Assembly (NCBI GenBank): GCA_006503475.1
Contig: RSEH01000202.1
Location: forward strand, 1 to 64,000
DNA from: Stentor roeselii
Lineage: Eukaryota > Ciliophora > Heterotrichea > Heterotrichida > Stentoridae
DNA: 64,000 nt
Direction: 5' to 3'
Shown here piece after piece: positions 1 through 9,857 of this stretch (its first letter is position 1; the number at the start of each line of letters is the position of its first letter). The notes beneath the pieces were generated by a model. The model ran no database searches. It saw only the letters and a program-made list of their open reading frames with translations, and had not been told where the DNA came from. The position numbers and the translations under genes are program-made.

Positions 1-267
1 TCTTGGATAATATTCGGTTTATTGCTGAGTCTGACATTTTTTATTGATGGATTAGAATGAGAGGATTTATCGATTTATATTATAAAGGGTTGTTGAATAT
101 GGAGGGATATATATTTTATCTCATATTTCAAATCTATATTGAAAAATCAAACTTTTCTTAATGCATTTTCTATCGATTTTAATCAAGGGTATATTCTTTA
201 CAATATAGTTTTATAAATTCTAAACTTTTTTATATTTTAGGATATTTTGCAGATTATTCTTAATATT
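1..267. other. AT-rich window edge, no gene seen
   Basis: AT-rich sequence past the last recognisable WD40 text of the neighbouring decayed gene. I see no open frame, no telomere-like tandem repeat and no RNA gene. It may be spacer or further decayed gene. Confidence 0.4.
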
Positions 268-3200
268 CTATATAATTTTTAACATGGTTATCCAGTATGG
301 CCAGATAGAATTATACCTTTTCACTTTAACTAATCTTGAATGATTTTTGAGGGATTGAAATAAGATTTTACCCTGTCTATAATGAAGCTCTATAGTTTTA
401 TCTTTTGTTTCATATGCAATTACATCACCATCATTAGAAATACAAAATAACTTAGGACTGTTATTAAAACTTTCACTTCCTTTATTAAAATCACTCCTAT
501 AAAAACTTTAATATTTTTATTATAGGAATTTCCTTTCACAAAATAAGTCAAATTTGGTGAAATGCACATAAAATCCCAAGATTCTTTTTTAATTTGTTTT
601 GAATTATATTTGATTAACCATATTCTAACCTTTTTATCATTAGATGCTGAGGCCAAGAAGTAATTATTAGGAGAAAAATATACCATATATGCAATATCTG
701 AATGCAAAGCAATCAACTTCTGGCGTTTTTTTTTATATCCCACATTATCATAGTTTGGTCTTTTGAAACTAATGTCAAGAATTTTGAATCAAAGGCAAAA
801 CAAATAGATTTTACAGTTTTTGCATGAGAACCTGAAAATTCCTCAGTTTTTTCATTAATATTCCAGACTTTTACTTTATTATCCGATGATCCTGAAGCCA
901 AAAAGCATCCGCAAGGCGAAAAACAGACTGAAGTGACTTTTGCAAAATGAGATTTATTTAAAACTTTTTTCCATATTCAGTGTTCCAAACTCTCACTTCA
1001 TTAGTTATAGACCCAGTGCTGAAGAATCTACCATCAGGTGAAAAACATAATGAGGAAATCTTTTTGATATATATTTGCTGATGTTTATTTTCACATCCTG
1101 GGTAGTTAACTATCAAAAAGAAGAATCCGTTCCAATAGCTAATATACGCACATCTCTGGAAAATCATATGATAAAATAGCTTCGTTGCTGTATTTATTAT
1201 CTTTTTCCTTATTTATATCAAATATTTTGATTTGTACTTCTTGTGATCCTGAGATCAGAGATGATTGGTCAGGTGAAAAACTAATATAGTAAACTGCACT
1301 ATATTTTTTAATTATATTTATTTTTTTATTTTGTAAACATCAAATAGCTACTAATTGATTATGTGAAGCAGATCCCAGTAAAGACTCATCATTTGAAAGG
1401 ATTGCAGTGATTTTATCCTTATATTTTTCATTGAAAATAATTTGTTTTCCGTTATACTTCAAACTTTCACTGTGCTATCTACTAAAGATGATGCCAAGTA
1501 GTTACTATGTCAAGAAAAGCAAATATTGGTAATATTTTTTGGGTGAGGCACTTTATATTTCCTATTATTCGGTTTCATATTCCAAACTCGTAAAGAACCA
1601 TCTAAAGAACCTGAAGCTAAAACATTCGATGCAGGAGAAAATGCTACAGATTTTACATCTTTTGTGTGAATTCCAATTATAAATTTTTTATTCTTCTTAA
1701 TGTTAAAAACTTGAACGATCTTATCCTTAGATCCTGAAGCGAGCAGATTTCCATCTTTTGAAAAGGAAACTGAATAAACTTGATCTGAATGATTCAAAGT
1801 TAAATCTAGACATTTCTTTTCAACATTCCAGATCTTAACTGTTTTATCAAAAGACGCTGAAGCTAGAAATTTTGCATCAGGTGAAAAGCAAACTGAAAAA
1901 ATATTTACTAAATGATTTCCAATAAATATCTCTTGCTTTTTCTTGTATTCCCAGACCTTCAAAGTTTGATCTTGCGACCCTATCGCTAGTAGATATCCAA
2001 CATTAGAAAAACAAACCGAATTAGATCCTCGTGAATTTGAAATACGAAATTCTTCCTTTTTAAGTTCAATATTCCAAATAATCACAATCTTATCCTCAGA
2101 AGCTGAAGCCAAATATATATTATTCTTACAAAAACTGACCGAATTTACTGAATCAGAATGAAAGGCCTCAAACACTTTTATTCCGTCATTTATGTCCCAA
2201 ACTTTCACAGTTTTATCCTTGGAACCTGAGGCCAAGTATTTATTATTCTTAGAAAAACAGATCGAGCAGATTTTTCCTGAATGTTTGAAAGATTTTAATA
2301 TTTGTGCTGTTGTATGTTCCAGATAATGACACTGTTGTCTGTCGAACATGAGGCTACTAGATTTCCATCAAATGAGAAGCAAATTGCAAATATCTGTTTA
2401 GATTGTGATGCTACGAAACTCAGTTGATTTATCAATTCCTTTATGCTGCATACTTTTACACTTTGTCTGAACAACCTGAAGCCAGTTGTCAGTGGTGAGA
2501 GATGTGGACTGATCTAACTGCTTCAGAATGATTTATTGTTAAAATTTCCCTTTTTTCTTTGATATTCCATATTTTAGCAGTCTTGTCATTTGATCCTGAT
2601 GCTAACAACTCACCACAGAATGAAAAATGCACACATAAAACTTTTTCTGAGTGACTTTTATTAAAAATAATCTGGCTTTTAGATATTTTCCAAATTCTTA
2701 TATAATGATCTTTCGATCCAAAAGCCAATAAATCACCGTCATTTGAAAAGGAAACTGAGGTGATAGCTGCTGCCGAGTTATAAATGTTGTTTTCAATGTT
2801 GTTTTTTAATTCAAATATCATAAAATTCCCATTCTCAAACCCAGAAGCTAAGCAATTTTTCAATTTAGAATAGCAAACTGAATTTACTCTTTTCATATTG
2901 AATTCTAATTTCTTTTCTTCTTTATTTCCATTAAAACTTAGTATAATGTTCGATTTGATTGCTAGAGCTATGGATTGATCAGATAAAAAGCAAATTGAAT
3001 AAATCGGATCTGAAAAACATTGTTCTGTCGTTTTATTTTCGATCATATCCCATAATATTAATACTCCGTCTTTAGATCGTGAAGCTAATAAACTACTATC
3101 ATCAGAAAAACACACTGACTTTACACATTCATGATGATGAAGAATAAACTCTTTCTTATTTTTCTCATGATTCCACACTTTCACGGTCTTATCCTTTGAA

Positions 3201-3448
3201 CAACTAGCTAAATATCGCCCACATGGGGAATATGCAACTGATTTTATCTTATCATCATGAGCTATTACTTGAAATGTATTTCTTCTTATTCGAAACAATT
3301 CACTATCCATGCAATTTATTAAGTAATCATCAATTGTTAAAGAACTTGATTTCTGAGAATCTTCAATATGGTTGAGTGATAAATTCGAATTTCCTGGTGA
3401 TACCCTGTTTGATTGGTCGGTAGAGTTTAAAGACCTTTTCCTATTCAT
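268..3448 (-). pseudogene. Decayed WD40-repeat gene
   Basis: Reads on the minus strand from ATG at 3448 to about 268. The first 319 residues are intact: a serine/asparagine-rich head of about 50 residues, then WD40 blades with the usual LASGS-x-D and V-K-V/I-W endings. WD40 text then continues almost without a gap to 268, but it hops between frames. I see at least seven frame changes (near 2465, 2330, 1420, 1170, 960, 725 and 450; those near 960 and 725 fall in or beside A-runs) and in-frame TGA codons at 2489-2491, 1510-1512, 1459-1461 and 1340-1342. No 15-nt GT...AG intron explains the breaks. The gene would have held about 25 blades, enough for three or more propellers. It is either a pseudogene or badly sequenced. 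Role unknown; such proteins are usually binding scaffolds. Confidence 0.7.
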
Positions 3449-4568
3449 TTTTAATTTATTCTATATAATTAAAGAATTTACTGATAGATGATTTATCATG
3501 GATTTAATCATATTTTATATATAGAAAGAACACTCGATTTGTTATTAGGTTTGATCAATCAGTATTATTAGAAATATGAAAATATAATTATAATTTAACT
3601 ATCCTTGTTCTAAACATACCTCTTTAACAGTCCTAAATAAAAAGATAAATATTTGCAAATTTCTGGTACAAATATAATCTAAACCCTTCAATTATTTATC
3701 ATCATTATTTAAAATTCAAAGACTTAAAAATTTAAAATCTTTTATAAATTGGCATAGTTTAGAGGTTAAAAGATGCTTAAGTCACGTAAATTTTCAACTT
3801 GATAAAATATTCCTAAGATCGTTACCATAGATACTTTATCCATATTCAAAGTTCTAGCAACTAAAACATTGCAGAATTATCTTAAACTTTTGAATATTAA
3901 AGAACTTTTGTGGCTTTATTCATTTCCTAAAAAATTTTTTTTCAATATGGCTTAGAAATTTAGATATGAAAGAAAAATCAGCATCAAAAATTTTTTTTAT
4001 TCACATATTGACTCTGATAGTTTCATAATAAAATAAGACAAATATATATTTTCAAATCCTGCTTTAAAACAACTAGGCATCTAAAAATTACTTTTCTGAG
4101 GTAGATGCCTGATAATATCTCCAGTGATGTCAGATATAGCCATTTTTTGTATAATTCAATATGTAAAAATTTTAGAACTAATACTCAGTGTTCTTAATAA
4201 ACTTCTGGCTAAGGGAACTATTGAAAATGAATTTCACCTCGAATTCCTCTCATGTAATAATGAACTTGCAAGATGTTTCAATTGATTAGAATTAAATAAC
4301 TTAAAAATTAGCAAATTTCATCTTAAGTAAGAGTGATAAAGTGAAAATTATCTAGGACTCTTTAAAAATATTAAGGATATTATAGGAAGCAAGTTTCCTA
4401 CTTTCTGATTTCTGTGATGAATTTATAAATGATTTGAATATATATTTTAATATAGAATGTTGATTAATCTAAGCCAAAAGATAATTTAAGTCATTCATTC
4501 AAGAGAGATTTGAATATTGGCTTCTAATAATCTTTAGTAATTATAAAACTTATTTGAATAACTAAGAG
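3449..4568. other. AT-rich spacer, no gene seen
   Basis: About 1.1 kb between two minus-strand WD40 genes. All six frames are broken by frequent stops and no domain text is visible. It should hold the promoter of the gene ending at 3448 and the 3' flank region of the 4569 gene's left side. Nothing else can be supported. Confidence 0.5.
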
Positions 4569-6536
4569 TTAGTTAAGAAAACTATTTCTATATTTAAGCG
4601 ATGATAAAATCAAATACTCTTCAGTCAATCCAAAATTTTTTGAGTTTTTCAAGAGGAATTTTAGCTCTTTTAAGCTTCCTAAATTCAATTCATCTTCTTG
4701 TACTCTAATATTGATAATTTTAAAGCCTGATGCCGAATCTTTCAAAAAAATATAATCTAAAGATTTACACCAAAATATTTGAAAACTTCTCATAGAATTG
4801 ATTCTTCTCATAGTCCTAAAGTTAGCAGAAACATAAACTTCAAAATCTTGATCCACAAAAACAAAATTATTCTCTCTAAACCTTCCAGCCAATATTCTTT
4901 TATTGTGAGTTAATAAAATCTCTGAATTTCTTAAACCTTGAACAAATGATTTATTTTCACTCGAATAACTAATCGTTTCCCAATTTTTTGTTGGCCTTAC
5001 AAAGTAAATAGGATCAATTTCAAAAAAATATTTTCTTTTTATTTCCAAACAAGGAGTAGCAACGCAATAAATAAACCCTTTCCTTGTTCCACATAAAATA
5101 AGAGAACCTGCAAACACTAAATACAAAACTTTACTTTCAAAAGATCTGCAACAAATATCAGAGTTCGAAATAAGACTATGTAAATAAAGTGTTTCCCACC
5201 CATACCCAATTAGCTTGAGTTTAATTGAAATTGATATAACAGTGAAATTCATTGTTTTCTGGCTGGTTGTTTTGATTACTCTTTGAAACAAAAGATCAAA
5301 ATATTGAATCTGATTTGTACATGAATAAAGCTTATTATTTTGTAGTTTTACAGATGTAACTGGTAGATTGAAATTACCAAGAGTTATAAGAATTAAAAAA
5401 GAAGATAAACTCCACACTTTAACACTTGGATCTATAGACCCTGAAACAAATTTACCACTTTTAAAGCAGCAACTTATTGAAGTTATTGTTTTTTTATGGG
5501 CTTTGAAAGTTTTAAAGAGTTCAAATTGTTTCAAAACTTGTATAAATCCATCTGAATGCCCAGTAACTAACATTTCACCCTCTTCTATAAAACTACTGCA
5601 TGTCAAATCTTCTCTATATTTTTTGGTTATTAAAGGAAATTTCGGTGCCAAATTGATTTTTTTAACAAATCCTTGAATAGTTGAACAAACCAAAAACCTA
5701 TCATTTTGGATGAAACTTGCAAACAATACTCCAAGATTTGCGAAAATCTGAAAAACCAAAACCTTTTGTAAAATGCTCCATATTCCAATGTATCCTTTTT
5801 CCGATCCACTCAAGAAGTATTCAGAGTTTTTCGAAAACATCAAAGAGTAGATCGCTCCATGGAGTGTTTGAAACCGCGTATTCAGTTTTTTTGTTTTATG
5901 GTTGAAAAAACAAATACTTGAATCTAATGAACCGGATATGCAATAATTTGATTTTATACAAACCGAAGAGACTAATGATTCGTGGTAAGTAAAGCTTGAT
6001 ATTTGAGACAGATTATCAAGGCTAAAAACGCGAATGTTGCTATCTTCTCCTCCAGTCACCAGAATTTTTAAATGCTCTTCTATGAATATTGAATGAATTG
6101 GAAAAGTATTATATTGAAAAAGTAAACTGGTACCTTTGTGAATTTTATGCTTGAGGTATTTGAAGCGAGTTATTTCTTTTATGGTATAATTGAATAATTT
6201 TATTGTTTTGTTAAGTTGTGAATATTTAGAGTTCTGAATAGGTGGTTTTTTTTGTAAATTGATAAAAAGTTTTTCCAGAATTATAACTGGATTGTTTTTA
6301 ATATTTTGATGAATATTTTGATATATTTCGACTAGTTGAGTCCTTGATGACTTTATGAATTTTATTCTTTGTTTAATTTGACTTAGGCTGATTAGATTTA
6401 AAGTTTTTTTATTTTTTAATGCTGTTACAATATGATCTCCCGGCTTAAGTAAATGAGATTTTAACTCAATAGATTTTATAGTTTTTATTTGGCATTGACA
6501 TTGGAATTCCCTTTTTTCTGATCCGAGCTTCAACAT
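4569..6536 (-). CDS. WD40-propeller protein, 655 aa
   Basis: A single intact frame from ATG at 6536. Residues 1 to about 135 are helical and lysine/isoleucine-rich with no recognised domain. From about 140 there are divergent WD40 blades (text such as TGGEDSNIRVF, SGSLDSSICFF, SGSEKGYIGIW, TGHSDGFIQVL, SGSIDPSVKVW), roughly 10-11 in all, with the canonical WD pair mostly lost. No transmembrane segment or enzyme domain follows. A protein-binding scaffold is the safest reading. It shares the minus strand and AT-rich setting with the neighbouring WD40 genes but is far more diverged from them than they are from each other, so it is not a recent tandem copy. Partner and role are unknown. Confidence 0.8.
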   Translation of the reverse strand: MLKLGSEKREFQCQCQIKTIKSIELKSHLLKPGDHIVTALKNKKTLNLISLSQIKQRIKFIKSSRTQLVEIYQNIHQNIKNNPVIILEKLFINLQKKPPIQNSKYSQLNKTIKLFNYTIKEITRFKYLKHKIHKGTSLLFQYNTFPIHSIFIEEHLKILVTGGEDSNIRVFSLDNLSQISSFTYHESLVSSVCIKSNYCISGSLDSSICFFNHKTKKLNTRFQTLHGAIYSLMFSKNSEYFLSGSEKGYIGIWSILQKVLVFQIFANLGVLFASFIQNDRFLVCSTIQGFVKKINLAPKFPLITKKYREDLTCSSFIEEGEMLVTGHSDGFIQVLKQFELFKTFKAHKKTITSISCCFKSGKFVSGSIDPSVKVWSLSSFLILITLGNFNLPVTSVKLQNNKLYSCTNQIQYFDLLFQRVIKTTSQKTMNFTVISISIKLKLIGYGWETLYLHSLISNSDICCRSFESKVLYLVFAGSLILCGTRKGFIYCVATPCLEIKRKYFFEIDPIYFVRPTKNWETISYSSENKSFVQGLRNSEILLTHNKRILAGRFRENNFVFVDQDFEVYVSANFRTMRRINSMRSFQIFWCKSLDYIFLKDSASGFKIINIRVQEDELNLGSLKELKFLLKNSKNFGLTEEYLILSSLKYRNSFLN

Positions 6537-8426
6537 ATTTATTATAATAGAATACTTTTATATGTTTTATCTAAAAAGTAATGAAATCAATTAGTATATA
6601 GGCTTTATTAGATTTTATGCTTAAACTAATGATCTTTCGAGAATCCTACTTTTTCATATTATGCATCTGATCTAAATTATTTCATCTCATCGATTATTTG
6701 ATTTGCTTTTAAGAAACTTTTAAAAATGTTTTCAAGTATGAAGTCAACTTGAGACACAAGAGTTTTGTGTTACTTGCATAGCAAATACTTAAACTTCAAT
6801 AATTTTATTAACTATCTATACACATCTTCGAGCATGAGTAAATATCTAGCCTACTTTTATATATTTCTTAAGAAATACTATATATTTATAAAAGCCTTAA
6901 ACACGAAAAAGATAAGAATTGTTAAATATTCATCTCTAGAAATAAAACAAATTGTAAAACATTAAAGCTGATTATTTTTACTTACTTTACTCAGGATTCG
7001 TCAATAAATATTATACAACTTATATTGATTAACATAAATTATTTATCAAAACAATTTATTTAGACAACCGATTAGCTTATTATTTTAACAAGACACATAA
7101 AAGGTTATTTATAATTTACATAATGCCGAATCGGTTTTATTAACAAAACTCTAGTCTTTAGTAAATATTCTATGATAAATATTCTGATACAACTTTATAC
7201 TATTTTATCTAATGCTCGCATTAACCCAATATACTATTTAGGCAGAGCAACTCTAGACAAGCAACGATTTTCTATAGTCAAAGATATTTCAAGGTCAAGC
7301 AAAATTGTATGAATCAATCCAATCTTATATTAAAAAATATCTGTAGAATAAAAATTTACAGAAGTTAAGTTCATAAAGATAATTCTTACAAAAATATACT
7401 TAGATTATCAAAAAATCAAAAATGCATTCATAGGATATTACTTCACACTACTTTTATTTCTTTAAAGAGAGAAGCAAGACACTTTAACAATAATTCATCG
7501 AAAAATTGCAAAAAAACCAAATCATTTAAATCAAAAACTATCGGTTTTATCTCATTTAACTTTCCATCTTATGTTTAGAACAGAATTGATTGCGAATAGG
7601 AAAGATTAGAGGAAAATCTTTATTTAGACATGCCAGGATCACTAAAATACTATTGAAAATTCCTAAGAGCTAAAAAAACTTTTCTTCGGTAGTTTAATTA
7701 GGACTCAAGATGAAAATATTTTATGAAATTTTCTGATTTAGACAGATAACTTTTTTGATAAACCAAGCATTATTTTTTTGTAATCTTGGCAGACTAAGAG
7801 AGTTTGGCTTATGTTTCTATATATCTGGTAGCAATTAAATAATTTTTTATATCTATTAATATATTATTATATTAGAAATTTACCTATTTTATCACTTAGA
7901 TAGTACTGATAAAATATTCTATTGCTACTAGAGGACCTAAAATAGCATCAATAACAAAGTGTAGCCTGTTGTGAAAACCCCATTAAAGCGAATTGAATAA
8001 GAAACTCTTACCTAGATCCTTCCAGTATTTCGAGAAACATACATAATTACGACTCGGAAACTCTTATTCTAAAATAAAGCATAAAATATTATAAGAAAAA
8101 TCACTAGAATAAGGAAAGAACCAAGGAATCAATTTGCGAATAAAAGTAATTTAAAATATTATTTAAATCAATTCAATCATTTAAAAATCCTAATAATACC
8201 TTGAAAAGCATCCTTCCTCTAACATCATTTCATAGAAAATTTTAGAAATAATATTAAACTCCTAGTGAATCAATTTCGTTAAAACACTTATAAATAATAT
8301 CAAAAAATCGAAAATGTTTAATATGCACCAAAAAAATTATCTATAGCGTAAGTTATAAAACAACTACAAAACTAACTAAAAAGTTTGAATTCACTTTCAA
8401 TTAACTAATCTATTAATTAAATGCAT
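6537..8426. other. Long AT-rich spacer, no gene seen
   Basis: Nearly 1.9 kb, the longest gene-free stretch here and very AT-rich. The only modest open frame (plus strand 6765-6965) is low-complexity Tyr/Lys/Ile text without a domain and is likely chance. No tRNA-like cloverleaf or tandem repeat was noticed by eye. Confidence 0.5.
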
Positions 8427-9857
8427 TTATAATACGGCGGAGTAACTTTGTGTTATATCATTTTCTAAGAGATTAGCCAATTGCGTAAAATTTTTTCTAT
8501 TTTCAGGTTTTTCTTCTAGCATTTTTCTCAATATATCCTCAATTTTATCTAATTTTTTTTCTGATAACATCTTAAAATAAGTCTCTTTATTTTCCAAAAT
8601 TTCCTCTACTTTTTTTAGAGTAATTAATTGGAAAATGACCAGTCCTAAGGAATAAACATCGCATTTCTCTAAATCTAAATCAGATTCATTTTTTACTTCT
8701 TCTGGACATCTGTATTTTTTGGATCTTTGATTAAATATCTTTTGATTTGGTTGATAAACTTCATCAAGAGTTTTAGTTGAACAGTGTAAGAAGTTGATAA
8801 TGAAAATATTATAATAGTCATCAATGAAAAAAGAATCTAGGTCAATTTTATGAAGAAAGATATTTTTATTTTCCATATGTGCAAAGGATCTGATAAGTTT
8901 TGCAATTATCAACTTTAGATTAAAATCTGGTATAAATCTTTTTTGTTTTTTAAGGTCTTTAATGAAACTTGCCAAAGTGTTTCCTTCCACTTCTAGAACA
9001 GAATAAAATAAGTACCCTAACCTTATACTTCCTAAATATTTTACGAAACAATTATCTTCATTTGAATCTGATGAAAATATTGTAAAACATGTAGCTTCTT
9101 TTTCTTGTTCTATTTGAATTTCATACTTTTTCGCCTCTGAAATATTTGAAATAATCATGTATTTTTTTATCCAAACTTTTCCTAAATGGTACTTTGCATT
9201 GTAATATTGCACCTGATAATATTTTTCCTTGATGCATTCTAGTCGTTCCCAGTCAAAAATATCATTCACACTTATATCTGATTTACTTATCACAGGGATG
9301 AATTGTTCTAAAAATTTTTTTTGTGAGCCTTTGAACGTTTTGAATTTATTATAGTTGATTTCACGAGTACTGAGAGTTTTTCTTATAGCTTGGCTGGCAA
9401 TTGAGTCTTTGAAGAATTTGAAAATGCACTCGTGCAGTTCTCTAGAATGATGATTTAAAGAATTATTAATGGAAAAGTGTCTATATAGTTTTTGATTGGC
9501 AACTTCTGATATACTCTTGGGAAACAGACCTATTTTGAAGAGTTTCAAGAGAGTGATGCATATTTTTAAAGGCTCTGATTTAGAAAAATTTATGATTGAA
9601 TTTGAAAAATAATCATCTATCAATTTTTGAAGACTCTCTTTGACTAAAGCGCAATTCGGAGAATATTCTGATATAAATAGAAAGGTTTTTGAATGATTGT
9701 AAATATCTTTTATTTTATTTTCTCTATTGAAATTTATGATGCAATCGTTTAATATGAAGCATAATTTGTTGATAAAGTTGACTATACTGATTTGAGTGAA
9801 AGAGGATAAAATTAAATATTTCCAATTGACACAGATCCAGTCATAATTGTTTTGCCG
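8427..9857 (-). CDS. Pseudokinase-like domain, probably the C-terminal part of the WD40 gene upstream
   Basis: The frame is open for 476 codons. The last 350 residues follow a protein kinase fold: a beta3-like VWIKKYM with its lysine, a catalytic-loop position reading FLHKIDLDSFFI where HRDLKxxN is expected, INF in place of DFG, then CPEE (APE) and CDVYSLGLVIFQL (DxWSxG helix). Catalytic Asp and metal-binding Asp are therefore missing, so it should be inactive. The first ATG in this frame is at codon 234, inside the N-lobe. The frame instead runs back to 9857, overlapping the 3' end of the WD40 frame (9812-12298) in another phase. The simplest reading is one WD40-pseudokinase gene broken by a one-base change or read error near 9812-9857. 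Two separate genes is the alternative, but it leaves this one without a sensible start. Confidence 0.65.
   Translation of the reverse strand, partial: RQNNYDWICVNWKYLILSSFTQISIVNFINKLCFILNDCIINFNRENKIKDIYNHSKTFLFISEYSPNCALVKESLQKLIDDYFSNSIINFSKSEPLKICITLLKLFKIGLFPKSISEVANQKLYRHFSINNSLNHHSRELHECIFKFFKDSIASQAIRKTLSTREINYNKFKTFKGSQKKFLEQFIPVISKSDISVNDIFDWERLECIKEKYYQVQYYNAKYHLGKVWIKKYMIISNISEAKKYEIQIEQEKEATCFTIFSSDSNEDNCFVKYLGSIRLGYLFYSVLEVEGNTLASFIKDLKKQKRFIPDFNLKLIIAKLIRSFAHMENKNIFLHKIDLDSFFIDDYYNIFIINFLHCSTKTLDEVYQPNQKIFNQRSKKYRCPEEVKNESDLDLEKCDVYSLGLVIFQLITLKKVEEILENKETYFKMLSEKKLDKIEDILRKMLEEKPENRKNFTQLANLLENDITQSYSAVL

Noticed and set aside
6765-6965. Short plus-strand frame in the long spacer
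   Set aside because: Low-complexity AT-derived residues with no domain; expected by chance in such AT-rich DNA.
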